The translations under genes and the position numbers were made by a program. A DNA stretch of 64,000 nucleotides from Buttiauxella sp049686335 (lineage in GTDB: Bacteria > Pseudomonadota > Gammaproteobacteria > Enterobacterales > Enterobacteriaceae): assembly GCF_049686335.1 (NCBI RefSeq), contig NZ_JBAVHX010000010.1, positions 558,001-622,000 of the forward strand. Reading direction: 5' to 3'. The notes under the pieces are model-generated. The model saw nothing but the letters and a program-made list of their open reading frames with translations, had not been told where the DNA came from and did no database searches. Positions 16,550-26,572 of the stretch are shown one piece after another. Every line of letters begins with the position of its first letter. Position 1 is the first letter of the stretch.

Positions 16550-19120
16550 TCAGACGGGTTGCTTAACCGCTGCGCGTTTTACTGCGGGCTGCTTCGTCAG
16601 TGTGAGGAGTTCTTTACTGACGCCAAGTTGCAGGCGGATATCCGCTTTGCTTTCCAGCGCCAGCAGGCGGTCAGTCAGCAATGGCAGCACTTCGCGGTTG
16701 AGGACGGCATCAATTTCGCGTGCCCCGCTTTGCTCCACCTGACAGCGGCTGGCAATAAACTCCACCACTTTCTCGCTGTAGGTCAGGGAAGAATTGCCCT
16801 CACCCGCACCGCTAAAGCGCTTGCACACCTTATCGAGTTTGAGACGGATGATTTTTGCCAGCGTCTCGCCCACCACCGGCAGATAAGGGATCAGTTGCAA
16901 ACGGCCCATCAGCGCCGGACGGAAGAACCGGTCGAATTCAGGACGCAGGAGTGTCGTCAGCGCGTTGTGATCGGTATTGCCCGCGGCGCAGGCCGTCATC
17001 ACGCGATCGCTGGCCAGATTGCTGGTCAGAATAATCAGGGTGTTACGGAAATTGATTAGCTGGCCTTCGGCATCTTCCATCACGCCTTTATCAAACACCT
17101 GATAGAAGATTTCCATCACGTCAGGATGCGCTTTTTCGACTTCATCAAGCAGCACCACGCTGTACGGGCGACGGCGCACCGCTTCAGTCAGCACGCCACC
17201 CTGCCCGTAACCGACATATCCCGGCGGCGACCCTTTCAGACCGGAAACGGAATGGGCTTCCTGATATTCGGACATATTGATGGTGATTAAACTTTGTTCG
17301 CCACCGAACAGCAGCTCGGACAAAGCGAGCGCCGTTTCTGTTTTACCGACACCCGAAGGACCGGCCAGCATAAAGACGCCGGTCGGCTTAACAGGATCAG
17401 CAAGATTGGCGCGCCCGATGCGGATTTGTTGCGCAATGTCCGCTAAAGCATGAGACTGACCGATGACCCGCCCTTCAAGGCGCGTCACCAGGTCGCTGAG
17501 CTGCTGCTGCTCTTTTTCCATCATCCGGCCCAGCGGAATACCGGTCCAGCCGGCAATAACATCGGCGACGCAGACGGCATCCACGCAGTCATATACCAGC
17601 GCCTGATCCTTATGCATGTCGGCCAGTTGCGCGCGTAATGCGGCAATCTGCGCCACATCCTCCGCGGCATTAATCTGCGCCACGATGTCCTGCTGCTGAT
17701 GCCAGAGCGGCAACAGCGCCTGCGCACTTTGGGTTAATTCTTTTTCACGCTGTTCCAGCCATGTCAGCCTTGTGGTGTTATCGCCTTCTTTGAGCAAGCT
17801 TTCCCGTTCGGTATGAATGTTTCTGATTAACGCATTGAGATCTTCGATCTCTTTAGGCTCATGGCATTGTGAAATCGCCACGCGGGCGCAGGCGGTATCC
17901 AGCAAACTGATAGATTTATCCGGCAGTTGTCGGCCCGAAATGTAGCGGCTGGACAGACGTACCGCTGCCACCAACGCGCTTTCCAGTATCTGCACGCCGT
18001 GGTGTTTGCTCAGCGCCGGTTTCAGAGAACGCAGCATCGCGGTAGCGGTCTCTTCATCAGGTTCCGCCACTTTGATCACCTGAAAACGACGCGCCAGTGC
18101 GGCATCTTTTTCAAAGTACTTTTTGTATTCCGCCCAGGTGGTGGCCGCTACCACACGCATTTCCCCACGCGCCAGCGCCGGTTTAAGCAGGTTCGCGGCA
18201 TCGTTCTGCCCCGCCTGCCCGCCTGCCCCAATCAGGGTGTGCGCCTCATCAATAAACAAAATCACCGGCGACGGATAATCTTTCACTTCGCGCAATAAGG
18301 TCTGCAGACGATTTTCAAATTCTCCTTTCACACTGGCTCCGGCCTGTAACAGCCCCATATCCAGCGACAGAATCTCCATTGTCTTCAGCGCTTCCGGCAC
18401 CGTGCCCTGCACGATACGTTGTGCCAGACCTTCGACCAGCGCGGTTTTGCCGACACCGGGTTCGCCGGTCAGCACCGGATTGTTTTGGCGGCGGCGCAAC
18501 AGCACGTCAATTAACTGACGGATTTCCTGCTCGCGCCCCAGCGCCGGATCCAGTGTGGCAAGACGCGCCTGTTCGGTCAGATTGCGGGTGAACTTCATCA
18601 CCGCGGAGTCGGCGTTGTGACTCACCGCCGCAGAATGACTGGCGTTGAGTGTCGGCGTGGAGGCATCACGCAACAATCGATCGGCACGCTCTGCCTCACA
18701 CTGCAGCGCCTGCTGTAATGTCGGTGAAAGATGCAAATGATGGTCTTTGTCCCCGGCAATCAGGCTGCCGAGAAATGCCTCTACCGGCAGCTGAGTTTGC
18801 TGCCAGCAGGCACTGGCGTGAAGCCAGGATTTTTCGAGATGGTCGACCAGCAATTCCGACAATACCGGGCTGCGCGTATTGCCACTGCGCAGGTGATTAA
18901 GACTGGCTTGTAGTGCATCCATCAGCGCATCGCCGCGCAATCCGGCATTGAGGCAAAGTTGCTCGATAAGCGCTGGCTGTCGGGTCACCAGTGCAAGCAG
19001 CAAATGCTCAACGTCCACTTCGTGATGCGTGCGGCTGACGGCGAGGCTGATGGCGGCATCCAGACACTCGCGGGCGCCGACATTCATTTTCTCTACAATT
19101 TTTTTCAGATAGTTACCCAT
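16550..19120 (-). CDS. clpV: T6SS AAA+ ATPase ClpV (TssH)
   Basis: A ClpB-type hexameric ATPase that disassembles the contracted VipA/VipB sheath. It has an N-terminal Clp-N repeat region, a first AAA+ module with Walker A GEPGVGKT (about residue 220) and Walker B LFIDEAHT, a middle coiled-coil domain, and a second module with GPSGVGKTE and VVLLDEVEKAHPDV. I place the start at the ATG at 19120 (MGNYLKK), because CAGGA lies at proper distance; an ATG eight codons upstream lacks a good site. It lies between tssM and vasL in the operon. Confidence 0.95.
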   Translation of the reverse strand: MGNYLKKIVEKMNVGARECLDAAISLAVSRTHHEVDVEHLLLALVTRQPALIEQLCLNAGLRGDALMDALQASLNHLRSGNTRSPVLSELLVDHLEKSWLHASACWQQTQLPVEAFLGSLIAGDKDHHLHLSPTLQQALQCEAERADRLLRDASTPTLNASHSAAVSHNADSAVMKFTRNLTEQARLATLDPALGREQEIRQLIDVLLRRRQNNPVLTGEPGVGKTALVEGLAQRIVQGTVPEALKTMEILSLDMGLLQAGASVKGEFENRLQTLLREVKDYPSPVILFIDEAHTLIGAGGQAGQNDAANLLKPALARGEMRVVAATTWAEYKKYFEKDAALARRFQVIKVAEPDEETATAMLRSLKPALSKHHGVQILESALVAAVRLSSRYISGRQLPDKSISLLDTACARVAISQCHEPKEIEDLNALIRNIHTERESLLKEGDNTTRLTWLEQREKELTQSAQALLPLWHQQQDIVAQINAAEDVAQIAALRAQLADMHKDQALVYDCVDAVCVADVIAGWTGIPLGRMMEKEQQQLSDLVTRLEGRVIGQSHALADIAQQIRIGRANLADPVKPTGVFMLAGPSGVGKTETALALSELLFGGEQSLITINMSEYQEAHSVSGLKGSPPGYVGYGQGGVLTEAVRRRPYSVVLLDEVEKAHPDVMEIFYQVFDKGVMEDAEGQLINFRNTLIILTSNLASDRVMTACAAGNTDHNALTTLLRPEFDRFFRPALMGRLQLIPYLPVVGETLAKIIRLKLDKVCKRFSGAGEGNSSLTYSEKVVEFIASRCQVEQSGAREIDAVLNREVLPLLTDRLLALESKADIRLQLGVSKELLTLTKQPAVKRAAVKQPV

Positions 19121-19163
19121 AAATCGTCCTGTTAATTTTTCCATTCGGCGTCTTCACGGACGC

Positions 19164-22100
19164 TCAGTGACACTCGGTGATACGGACAGGCAATTGCGAG
19201 AACGCGCTCTTCAGTGCCGATGGCCGTTGTTTTTCCGTTTTTTTGCTGCCGGCTTCCTGTTGCGCCTCAATGTTGTCATTCAATGTCTGATTGAGCGTCT
19301 GCCACTGCTGCCAGCTTTCCTGAACCGGATCCTGTGAACCGGTCTGATAACGGACCATGACTTCTTTGATGCCCAGCGTTGCCAGCTGTGCCGCCTGCTC
19401 AGGAAAATCTTCGGCGCTGAAGCGGTGTTGCCCCTCAGACATGTCGCGCAGGAAATCCGGCCACGCAGCGTCGCCAAAATATTCATAGGTCAGATCAAAG
19501 CCCGGGAAGTTGACAACCAGCGTAGCGCGGCTGCAATGCCCCGGACGCCAGCGGAAAGACGCCTGTTCGCTGAAGTTCATGCTGTTGAGTTTCCACTGCT
19601 GTTCATCGCAGAACAGTGTCAGTCGTGTGCCCACCGGCATCAGTCGCGCACCGCCCGGAATGGTGGCGGGCAAGCTTTTGAGCGTCACTTCCAGCGGTTT
19701 GGCTTCCAGTGCCGCCATCTCGTCTTCGAGTTCGTTTTGCTCATCTTTCAGCGCAGCCAGCGCATCGTCATGGCGGGTATTTTCGCGTTCTGGCATCGCC
19801 AGTACGTCATCCGGACGCAGCACGTGATTAACCATCCGCAGGAATTCCGCGGTCAGGCCAGGCGTTTGTCCGTTGAATTCACCCGCTTTCGGCCCGGCAT
19901 CTTCAACAACCAGCACGCTTTTTGCCGGGCCACGGATAAAGTCCGACAGGTATTGCCACGCCAGATCTTGCTGATCGTCGTATTCCAGACGGCTGGCGTT
20001 GTTTTCCATCGGCCACAACACGCGGCTTTGCCATTGCTGTTGCAGCCAGCAGGCGGAACGCTGCATGGCATTCGCGACCAGCCATTGCGCATCACTCTGG
20101 TACAGAGTCCAGACGGCGTTGGTAGCAAAATCATCAGGTTGTGCAGAGAGGCTTTTACGTAGCACGTTAAACCGGCTGTCGAGCAGTTGCAGCGGGTTGT
20201 TGTCTCCGCTGGCACCGGTCTGGAACAAGCCGCGTGTCAGGCGGTCACTGCTTTTTGGCGTCGCAAATACGTCTGAAACCGCCGCATGCAGGCCGGATTT
20301 CCAGGTATTCCAGTTCTTCACATCGAGATCGGAAAGCACTGGCGGTAGCGTTTTGCTGTCGATTTTCAGCCAGGCTGACATCTTCTTGTGCAGGAATTGC
20401 TGAACCTGGCTGATGCGCGGCACTCGCGCACCGGCTGACGGCATAGCCTGTAACTGGTTTAACCGGCGCAGTTCGCGCAGCCAGAGGGCGGCATCCTGCG
20501 TGCTGATGTCTTCCAGCTGTTCGTTTACGTAGCGGGCAAACTTCATCGACGGGCTGTTGCCCTGATCGAGGGCAATCAGCGCGGTTTGCCATTGCTCCTG
20601 ACTCAGCGCAGGAGCGGATTGCTGATTCATCGCCAGCATCAACGTCATCCATTGCGTCTGGCGCAGTGCAGGCCAGCGCTGATCGAAGGCGGCCAGTTCC
20701 GGCATCGGAATCTTTCCGCCTCCCGCCCGCCGGATTTGAGCCATCCAGCCCTGTATTTGGTCGGTACCCTGTTGAGTCCACAGACCGCTCACCTGCGTTT
20801 TGTCATCAGACAGGGGCAGGAAGTCGGTCAGATTCACCGGCGTCAGTTCGTCTGAAGGCGCCTCAAGCCAGGCCATCTGCGGGTCGCTGTTGACCAGACG
20901 CCCCAGCAACTGACGCAGAACCTTTAGCTGTTGCTCGCCCTGCGGCTGCTGCAATAACGCACGTTGCAACACCACATCCTGCTGGTGCGGCAGCGGCACA
21001 GTGGCACCGGTCATGCTCAGCGCCGCAGGAACCTGTGCCTGTTTAAGAAGCTCGCTGACCGGCTGTTTTTCCCACATGGCCTGTTTACTGATAAGCGTGT
21101 TTGCCAGCGTCAGGATCAGGTCGCGTTTTTGCGGCGCGGTGGCCTGCATGAATTGTTGTTCGTAGCTGTCCGCTAGCGCCTGCAGGTTAACGTTATCGCG
21201 CGGGGTTGCCGCCAGAATACTGGCCTCCAGCTGCGTATGGCGTTGGTTCAGGACGGGCAAAAAGGGTAAATAGCGCAGCGGGTGGTTGCTCCAGCCTTCG
21301 ATATTCTCAAGCTGCTGCACCTGTGCCGCGACATCCATTTTTGCCAGTGTGCCCTGCGTGAGAAGGCCGGTGAAATAACCAGACATCAGCACACCGCTTA
21401 TCGCCAGCGCACTGAAGGTTATCGCTCCCCATTTATGCAGAAAAACGCGACCAAAACCGACAGGTTCCACTTCACGCTGGCGGCTTAGCATCGGCAATAA
21501 CCGGGTCATCAGATCATGGATAAAGAAAGCCTCGCGAGTCGCACTGTTTTTACTGACAGGTTCAGTGGCCGTAAACCAGACGCCACCAAGCGCCGCGGGC
21601 TGAAAGTAAGCGTCCGGCTCGCACAGGGCGGCCAGATAGCGTTGCAGCGCCGGTTGCAGTTGCGGAAGTTGTTCCGGAAAATCCATCAGCGCCAGCGTGT
21701 CGGCATCAGGCTCGCCGCCTGAAAGCATGCTGACCCGCACTTTATCCAGCCCGTCTTTCACACAGGTAAATAGCGGATCCAGCAACGCGGGATCTTTGCC
21801 ATCAACGATTGGTGAACTGCGCCAGTAGTAGCCCAGCGGCTGCTGACGTTGAGCGGCCGAAAGCTGACTCGCCCAGTGGCTGAAGCCCGGTACACGGTCA
21901 CAGCAGGTAATAAACAGATAGACCGGCAGACGGCGTTTGACTTTACTGACCAGCGGTTCTATCTGCGTGCGGATATGCCGCGCGTGCAGATGCAGATCTG
22001 CGTCATTTTTTTCGAGCAGTTCACTGACCGAAACACAGACCACAATGCCCGCAGGCGCGGGCAGACGACCGCACCACTTCACCAGACGCAACCAGCCACG

Positions 22101-22601
22101 CTCAAAAGCCGGCGTTTTATTCAAAAAATGGCTGGAGAGGTCGAGAAATCCTGCAGAGCGAAAGAACCACCAGCGCAGGGTGCGGGTCGGCACTACCAGA
22201 GAACTTTCCGGCTCATTTGAAAACAGCGGCAATCCCGCACCGGCCATCAGCGTGGTTTTACCACTGCGTCCGCCGGTCAGGACAAACCAGGGGATCGGTT
22301 GTCTGCGTCGTCTGATGCGTTTAATCACTGAAGCACCGGTTTTCCAGTGCTCGTATAAAACATATTCCAGACGGGTGAGTTTAAATTTCGCTTTCACCGC
22401 GTCGATATATTTTTCCTGAGTAACACTGGAAACTAAACCCCAGATAAAACGCACACATAAAATCACAACAATGACTATTAACCACAGCGCAAAGGCGTGC
22501 AAAAAAGTCCGCTCTGAAATAACACAAGCGATAACACAGGCAATAAGCAGCACACACAGGAATAGTGCCCATGCAGCAAAGGAAATTAATTTTTTAAACA
22601 T
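19164..22601 (-). CDS. tssM: T6SS inner-membrane protein TssM (IcmF)
   Basis: An 1145-residue IcmF-family protein of the TssJLM membrane complex. Two membrane segments lie at about residues 6-28 and 36-57, then a cytoplasmic NTPase-like domain with Walker A GGRSGKTT (residues 110-117), a third membrane segment near residues 415-435, and a long periplasmic domain that contacts TssJ. Length is normal for TssM. The intact Walker A suggests nucleotide binding. It starts 7 nt after tssL ends. Confidence 0.95.
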   Translation of the reverse strand: MFKKLISFAAWALFLCVLLIACVIACVISERTFLHAFALWLIVIVVILCVRFIWGLVSSVTQEKYIDAVKAKFKLTRLEYVLYEHWKTGASVIKRIRRRRQPIPWFVLTGGRSGKTTLMAGAGLPLFSNEPESSLVVPTRTLRWWFFRSAGFLDLSSHFLNKTPAFERGWLRLVKWCGRLPAPAGIVVCVSVSELLEKNDADLHLHARHIRTQIEPLVSKVKRRLPVYLFITCCDRVPGFSHWASQLSAAQRQQPLGYYWRSSPIVDGKDPALLDPLFTCVKDGLDKVRVSMLSGGEPDADTLALMDFPEQLPQLQPALQRYLAALCEPDAYFQPAALGGVWFTATEPVSKNSATREAFFIHDLMTRLLPMLSRQREVEPVGFGRVFLHKWGAITFSALAISGVLMSGYFTGLLTQGTLAKMDVAAQVQQLENIEGWSNHPLRYLPFLPVLNQRHTQLEASILAATPRDNVNLQALADSYEQQFMQATAPQKRDLILTLANTLISKQAMWEKQPVSELLKQAQVPAALSMTGATVPLPHQQDVVLQRALLQQPQGEQQLKVLRQLLGRLVNSDPQMAWLEAPSDELTPVNLTDFLPLSDDKTQVSGLWTQQGTDQIQGWMAQIRRAGGGKIPMPELAAFDQRWPALRQTQWMTLMLAMNQQSAPALSQEQWQTALIALDQGNSPSMKFARYVNEQLEDISTQDAALWLRELRRLNQLQAMPSAGARVPRISQVQQFLHKKMSAWLKIDSKTLPPVLSDLDVKNWNTWKSGLHAAVSDVFATPKSSDRLTRGLFQTGASGDNNPLQLLDSRFNVLRKSLSAQPDDFATNAVWTLYQSDAQWLVANAMQRSACWLQQQWQSRVLWPMENNASRLEYDDQQDLAWQYLSDFIRGPAKSVLVVEDAGPKAGEFNGQTPGLTAEFLRMVNHVLRPDDVLAMPERENTRHDDALAALKDEQNELEDEMAALEAKPLEVTLKSLPATIPGGARLMPVGTRLTLFCDEQQWKLNSMNFSEQASFRWRPGHCSRATLVVNFPGFDLTYEYFGDAAWPDFLRDMSEGQHRFSAEDFPEQAAQLATLGIKEVMVRYQTGSQDPVQESWQQWQTLNQTLNDNIEAQQEAGSKKTEKQRPSALKSAFSQLPVRITECH

Positions 22602-22607
22602 AATGTA

Positions 22608-23234
22608 TTATCCGAAAAACATCCCTAAGCCCGTTGACATGATTAATAAGTAAATGACAACAGGAAGAGAAATCAGTAACCCTTTGCGCTGACGTAAGCT
22701 TTTTGCCGCCGCACTATTCCTTTCGCCACTGCCCGTTTCCTGCTCAACCAGCAAAGCATCGTTCGGCCATTGACGCCATGCTTCAGGCAGACATTGCCGC
22801 TCATCTTCGATGCGTTTTTGCAACTGCTGAACATCCTGTGCGGTGTATTTGCCGTGGAACCCCATTAACAGACAAAACAGATACACCATTCTCAGTGAGT
22901 GATTTGTTTTATCTGTTTCATCCAGTCGTTCAAAAAAAGCCTCGCCTCCGACAGAGATGTCGAAATAAAAACTCTGCAATAAATTCCCGCGCCATTCTTT
23001 CACCCAGCCAGCCCGCGATCGCAATACTCTTTCATCAATCCATAACACCACGGCAAAATAAGCATCCTGGCATTCTTGTGATTCATGATGGCGCTCTGAC
23101 GCAGATAAAGCCTGCTGTAATAAGGCAATGCATTTTTCCCGAAATTCGCTGTAATCCGGATATTCCTGCGGATTAATAAAGAACGCTGTGACATAACGGA
23201 AAACCGGCAAATAGCCATTGAGTAAACTCATCAT
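22608..23234 (-). CDS. tssL: T6SS inner-membrane protein TssL (DotU)
   Basis: A 208-residue DotU-type protein with a cytoplasmic helical domain and one C-terminal membrane segment (ISLPVVIYLLIMSTGLGMF). No OmpA/peptidoglycan-binding domain is fused, so cell-wall anchoring would need another protein. Its ATG overlaps the tssK stop (ATGA), indicating translational coupling. Confidence 0.9.
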   Translation of the reverse strand: MMSLLNGYLPVFRYVTAFFINPQEYPDYSEFREKCIALLQQALSASERHHESQECQDAYFAVVLWIDERVLRSRAGWVKEWRGNLLQSFYFDISVGGEAFFERLDETDKTNHSLRMVYLFCLLMGFHGKYTAQDVQQLQKRIEDERQCLPEAWRQWPNDALLVEQETGSGERNSAAAKSLRQRKGLLISLPVVIYLLIMSTGLGMFFG

Positions 23235-24625
23235 GAGGGCACCACAAATATAATCTGAACCTGAAGATCGTCAGGCATATCTGGCCAGTAGAATGAAATG
23301 CTTTCGTGTTGCTGCGCTTTGCTCCACAACTCGCTGTCTTGCCCGACCAGGAAATAATGTGAGTCGCTGCGGTTCGGCACACCGCGCGGTGGCTGCGGGC
23401 AACGTGTCACCGGAATACCGGGTAAGGCATGCTGGATCAGCGGTTCAATCATTTTCGGCGATGCCAGTTTGATGCCGCCGGGATTTTTAATCTGACGGTT
23501 TTCCACCGGCATGCTGGCTGAACGCAGCAGCAGCAATACCGTTTCGGCATTTTTACTCTGTGAACCATTGAAGCTGCCGGTGAACACGCCCTGAAGATCG
23601 TTCTCCAGCGTGACGTAGGTGTTGTCTTCAAGTACCAGGCTGTTCAGCAGCGCGATCAATGTCTTACGCGCACTGTCAAAACAGTTCAGCAATTCATCGT
23701 GGTTGTAGCTTTGGAGCGGGTTTTCGCCGTCGTGCCATTCCCCCAAAAAGGAGCAACTGTCGCTAAACGAGGAGAGGTCCCCCACCAGCTGACATAACAG
23801 GTTGTAGACCTGCCAGGGATGAACCTGACGCGCCTGACAGAAATTTTTCAGCTGCGGCAGCACCCGGTTGAGGGAGCGCATTGCCAGCAACTGGGTGACC
23901 TGATCACCGCGATCGGTGTCGCTGACCAGCCGCTCAGAGCGCTTATATTCTTCAAGCTTTCTGGCACGCGCACTCAGTTCGAAATAAATCGTGTCAATCA
24001 GTTTACCGAGGCTCAATGAGCCAAATAGCGTGACTGAAGGAGGAGAGAATGCCGGGTCGAGGATCACCCGCTCATTTTCATAGCGCAACCGGGTAAGCGG
24101 TAGGCATTCGCAGTCAACGGCATCGGCCTTTTCCGCATCCGTCAGTAACCTGACGTTGTAGCAAAGACGGGCAACCGCAGCGTCAGGCGCATGATCGTAA
24201 ACATCCTTCATCACCCGCTCTTCGCTGGTGTTTACCCAGCGCGTAACGGCACGATCGTGCTCTTTTTCAAGCGTCGTGACATTGCTGTGCAACGGATCGA
24301 AACGGCGCAAAGCCAGCCAGATGGTCAGGGGCTGATCGCGCTGCTTCCAGAGTTCACGAAAGTTACGTTGCTCAACGCGGCTGTTACCCGGTTGTGACAG
24401 CAAGGTTCCGCCCGGCAAAATACATCTGATCTGTTCAACGTTGACCACATAGTCGCTCAGTGCGGCCTCATTAATGCTCACCTCAACCAGCCCGTAATTA
24501 TAGGGCTGTGCCAGCCGCAGCTGCTCCGCGAGGTTCCATTCATAATGCAGATCAAGCGACTGAAAATGTTGCGGTTGCAGGTATAGCCCCGAATGCCAGT
24601 AAATCTGCTGTTGTTCTGGATACAT
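23231..24625 (-). CDS. tssK: T6SS baseplate protein TssK
   Basis: A 464-residue TssK (ImpJ/VasE) protein, which links the baseplate to the membrane complex. The N-terminus IYWHSGLYLQPQHFQ.LD is the family hallmark. Its start overlaps the tssJ stop (TAATG) and its end overlaps the tssL start. Confidence 0.95.
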   Translation of the reverse strand: MYPEQQQIYWHSGLYLQPQHFQSLDLHYEWNLAEQLRLAQPYNYGLVEVSINEAALSDYVVNVEQIRCILPGGTLLSQPGNSRVEQRNFRELWKQRDQPLTIWLALRRFDPLHSNVTTLEKEHDRAVTRWVNTSEERVMKDVYDHAPDAAVARLCYNVRLLTDAEKADAVDCECLPLTRLRYENERVILDPAFSPPSVTLFGSLSLGKLIDTIYFELSARARKLEEYKRSERLVSDTDRGDQVTQLLAMRSLNRVLPQLKNFCQARQVHPWQVYNLLCQLVGDLSSFSDSCSFLGEWHDGENPLQSYNHDELLNCFDSARKTLIALLNSLVLEDNTYVTLENDLQGVFTGSFNGSQSKNAETVLLLLRSASMPVENRQIKNPGGIKLASPKMIEPLIQHALPGIPVTRCPQPPRGVPNRSDSHYFLVGQDSELWSKAQQHESISFYWPDMPDDLQVQIIFVVPS

Positions 24626-25200
24626 TATTTTTCCTCCGCAGCAACGGGGACATCTGAACTGACAATGCTTTCACTGCCTAAGGTGACGGAGAGCGTGACC
24701 GGCTCTAACTGCGCCTGCCAGACGGGTTCCCACCAGCCTGTACTTTCTGTTGCCACCGGAATAGCTGCGCTGACCATGTGCTTTTTCACCGGGAAGGGGT
24801 AATAGCCCGCCACCAGCGCCACATGGCGGGTATTCTGAGCACGGTCGATATGCACCGTGTTGGTTTGCCCCGGCATCATGACGTAACGATCTACCTGCAA
24901 AACATCCCCTTCACTGCCCGCACCGGCAAACAGACTTTTTATCGTCGCAGGATTACCGAGGATTTTATCCAGCGCAGGTTTTTCTTTGGTTTGCAGCAGT
25001 AAAACGGTGCAGCTATTGGGCATGTCGTTCAGGCTGTTCAGGCCGGGTTCGGCGCGCAATTGCAAGGTGATAGCCCCGTTTGCGGCGGGTGCTGCCACAT
25101 CGCTTATCGCCTGCTCCCTGCCCTGTGGGTTATCTGATGTACAACCTGCCAGCAGCATCACGCCCAACATCAGCACGGTCAGTTTCATTTTCCCGCTCAT
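24625..25200 (-). CDS. tssJ: T6SS outer-membrane lipoprotein TssJ
   Basis: A 191-residue lipoprotein with signal peptide and lipobox LLAGC (Cys20). The mature part has the TssJ beta-sandwich pattern, including LRAEPGLN, SCTVLLLQ and VALVAGYYPF. It would anchor the membrane complex to the outer membrane through TssM. ATGA overlap with tssA. Confidence 0.9.
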   Translation of the reverse strand: MSGKMKLTVLMLGVMLLAGCTSDNPQGREQAISDVAAPAANGAITLQLRAEPGLNSLNDMPNSCTVLLLQTKEKPALDKILGNPATIKSLFAGAGSEGDVLQVDRYVMMPGQTNTVHIDRAQNTRHVALVAGYYPFPVKKHMVSAAIPVATESTGWWEPVWQAQLEPVTLSVTLGSESIVSSDVPVAAEEK

Positions 25201-26261
25201 TCTCTGCCGTGCCCTTTCAGTACGTTGTTGATGTCGCGCATGCTGCTGTCATCCTGCAGCATCTCTTCCAGCCACTCTGTCAGCGTCATTGCCGCCCAGC
25301 GCGCCGCGCGTTCCATCAGGAAAGGGACCGGGCTTGAAGGCTCAGTCTGGCGGAAAAAATGGGCAATCGTAAGCATCTGGCTGATCGCCAGATCCCGTGA
25401 CATGGTCTGTTTTTGCGTATTCGTCATCAGCGAACTGACATCCGTGTCCTGTTCATCCTCGAGAGGGGTTAATACGTTAAGCGTCATCACATCGTCATAA
25501 GCGGGTGCCGCGCGGTCAAACAGGCGTTTCACAAACTCCTGCATTTCGGCGGTTGCGCTACGTGTCTGTCCCATTGCCAGGGAATCAGCCTGGGGATTGA
25601 GCTGCGCGTAGGTGGTTTCAAGCGTATCCAGCGTCACCACCATCTGGTTTAACAACTCGCTTTGGGCCGCGACCTTCTGCGGATCCAGTGCGGAAGCCCA
25701 GCGGTTGAAGGTGTCCATTGAAAAATCATCGTCACTGCCCTTCTCAGCGGCACTATCCGGTTTCATCGTCACCTGATGTTCGTACGCGAGCACTTTGCGC
25801 CAGTGATCCAGGGTGCTTTCCGGCTGACCAAACAGCGGATAACAGTGCAGCATCTGCGCCAGTTGTCGATCCAGACGATTGATCATGCCGTGGCGGATCA
25901 CTGCGCCATCGTCTTCCAGTTCCGGCCAGCCGTTTTGCCAGTAAGTCTGCATAAACGGCGTCAGGAAACCGATCCCATCCAGGATGCCGCTGATGCCCTG
26001 TTGCTGGCTCAGACCTTCAGCCAGCCAGCAGGCGACCTGCAAATCTTTGCTTTCTTTCTGTAAGACCCGGGTGCTCAGGCGGACCACTTTGCTCCAGTCG
26101 GCTTTACGCAATGGTGTGGCCCATTCGCCTTGTGGCAAATAGTCGGGATCGCTTTCCCGCGCCTCACGGATATCGTTATAAATCTGGTCATATTCCACGT
26201 TGCGACCCGCAGGCTGATCGTTATCAACCGGGGCGAGCAACGGCTCAAAATTCATCGTCAT
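25197..26261 (-). CDS. tssA: T6SS cap/priming protein TssA
   Basis: An ImpA_N protein, about 354 residues from the ATG at 26261 (MTMNFEPLL). NFEPLLAPVDNDQPAG and the Y..I...R..DPDYLPQGEW motif are typical of the TssA N-terminus. The longer frame opening at 26297 would overlap the PAAR gene by 25 nt and lacks family similarity, so I prefer the internal start. TssA primes baseplate and sheath assembly. Confidence 0.9.
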   Translation of the reverse strand: MTMNFEPLLAPVDNDQPAGRNVEYDQIYNDIREARESDPDYLPQGEWATPLRKADWSKVVRLSTRVLQKESKDLQVACWLAEGLSQQQGISGILDGIGFLTPFMQTYWQNGWPELEDDGAVIRHGMINRLDRQLAQMLHCYPLFGQPESTLDHWRKVLAYEHQVTMKPDSAAEKGSDDDFSMDTFNRWASALDPQKVAAQSELLNQMVVTLDTLETTYAQLNPQADSLAMGQTRSATAEMQEFVKRLFDRAAPAYDDVMTLNVLTPLEDEQDTDVSSLMTNTQKQTMSRDLAISQMLTIAHFFRQTEPSSPVPFLMERAARWAAMTLTEWLEEMLQDDSSMRDINNVLKGHGRE

Positions 26262-26272
26262 TTCAATACACT

Positions 26273-26572
26273 CTATGAAATCAGTACGGTCGGACAACCC
26301 GCCACTATTGTTCCGCCATGCGCCGTGCTGTCGCCCATGCGCGCTGCGGGTTTACCGCCTATCAGTACTTTCGCGCTACCCATCACGACGGTATCCGGTG
26401 GCCCAACGCATACCGCCATTGAACCCATTGTGGCGGCGGGCATTCCGCCAATAAGCACCGTGGGGCTACCCGGCGTGGTCACCGGCCCGCCAACGTGTGG
26501 GATCGGCGGTAAGCCGGGGGTCACGATCGGGCAAACATGCATATCGCCTACGCGGGCTGCGGGCTGTCCCAT
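26273..26572 (-). CDS. PAAR-repeat spike tip protein
   Basis: A 99-residue stand-alone PAAR protein starting at the ATG at 26572 (MGQPAARVGD). The repeated pattern of short strands, with PAARVGD, PTVLIGGMPAATMG and KVLIGGKPAARMGD, matches the beta-helical cone, with scattered Cys/His for metal binding. It has no C-terminal toxin extension, so effectors must ride by other contacts. The start overlaps the stop of the preceding gene (TGATG). Confidence 0.9.
   Translation of the reverse strand: MGQPAARVGDMHVCPIVTPGLPPIPHVGGPVTTPGSPTVLIGGMPAATMGSMAVCVGPPDTVVMGSAKVLIGGKPAARMGDSTAHGGTIVAGCPTVLIS

Noticed and set aside
19425..20162. Long open frame (245 codons) opposite tssM
   Set aside because: Lies wholly inside a clear tssM frame, has no recognisable motif, and fits the usual antisense frame of a GC-richer gene.
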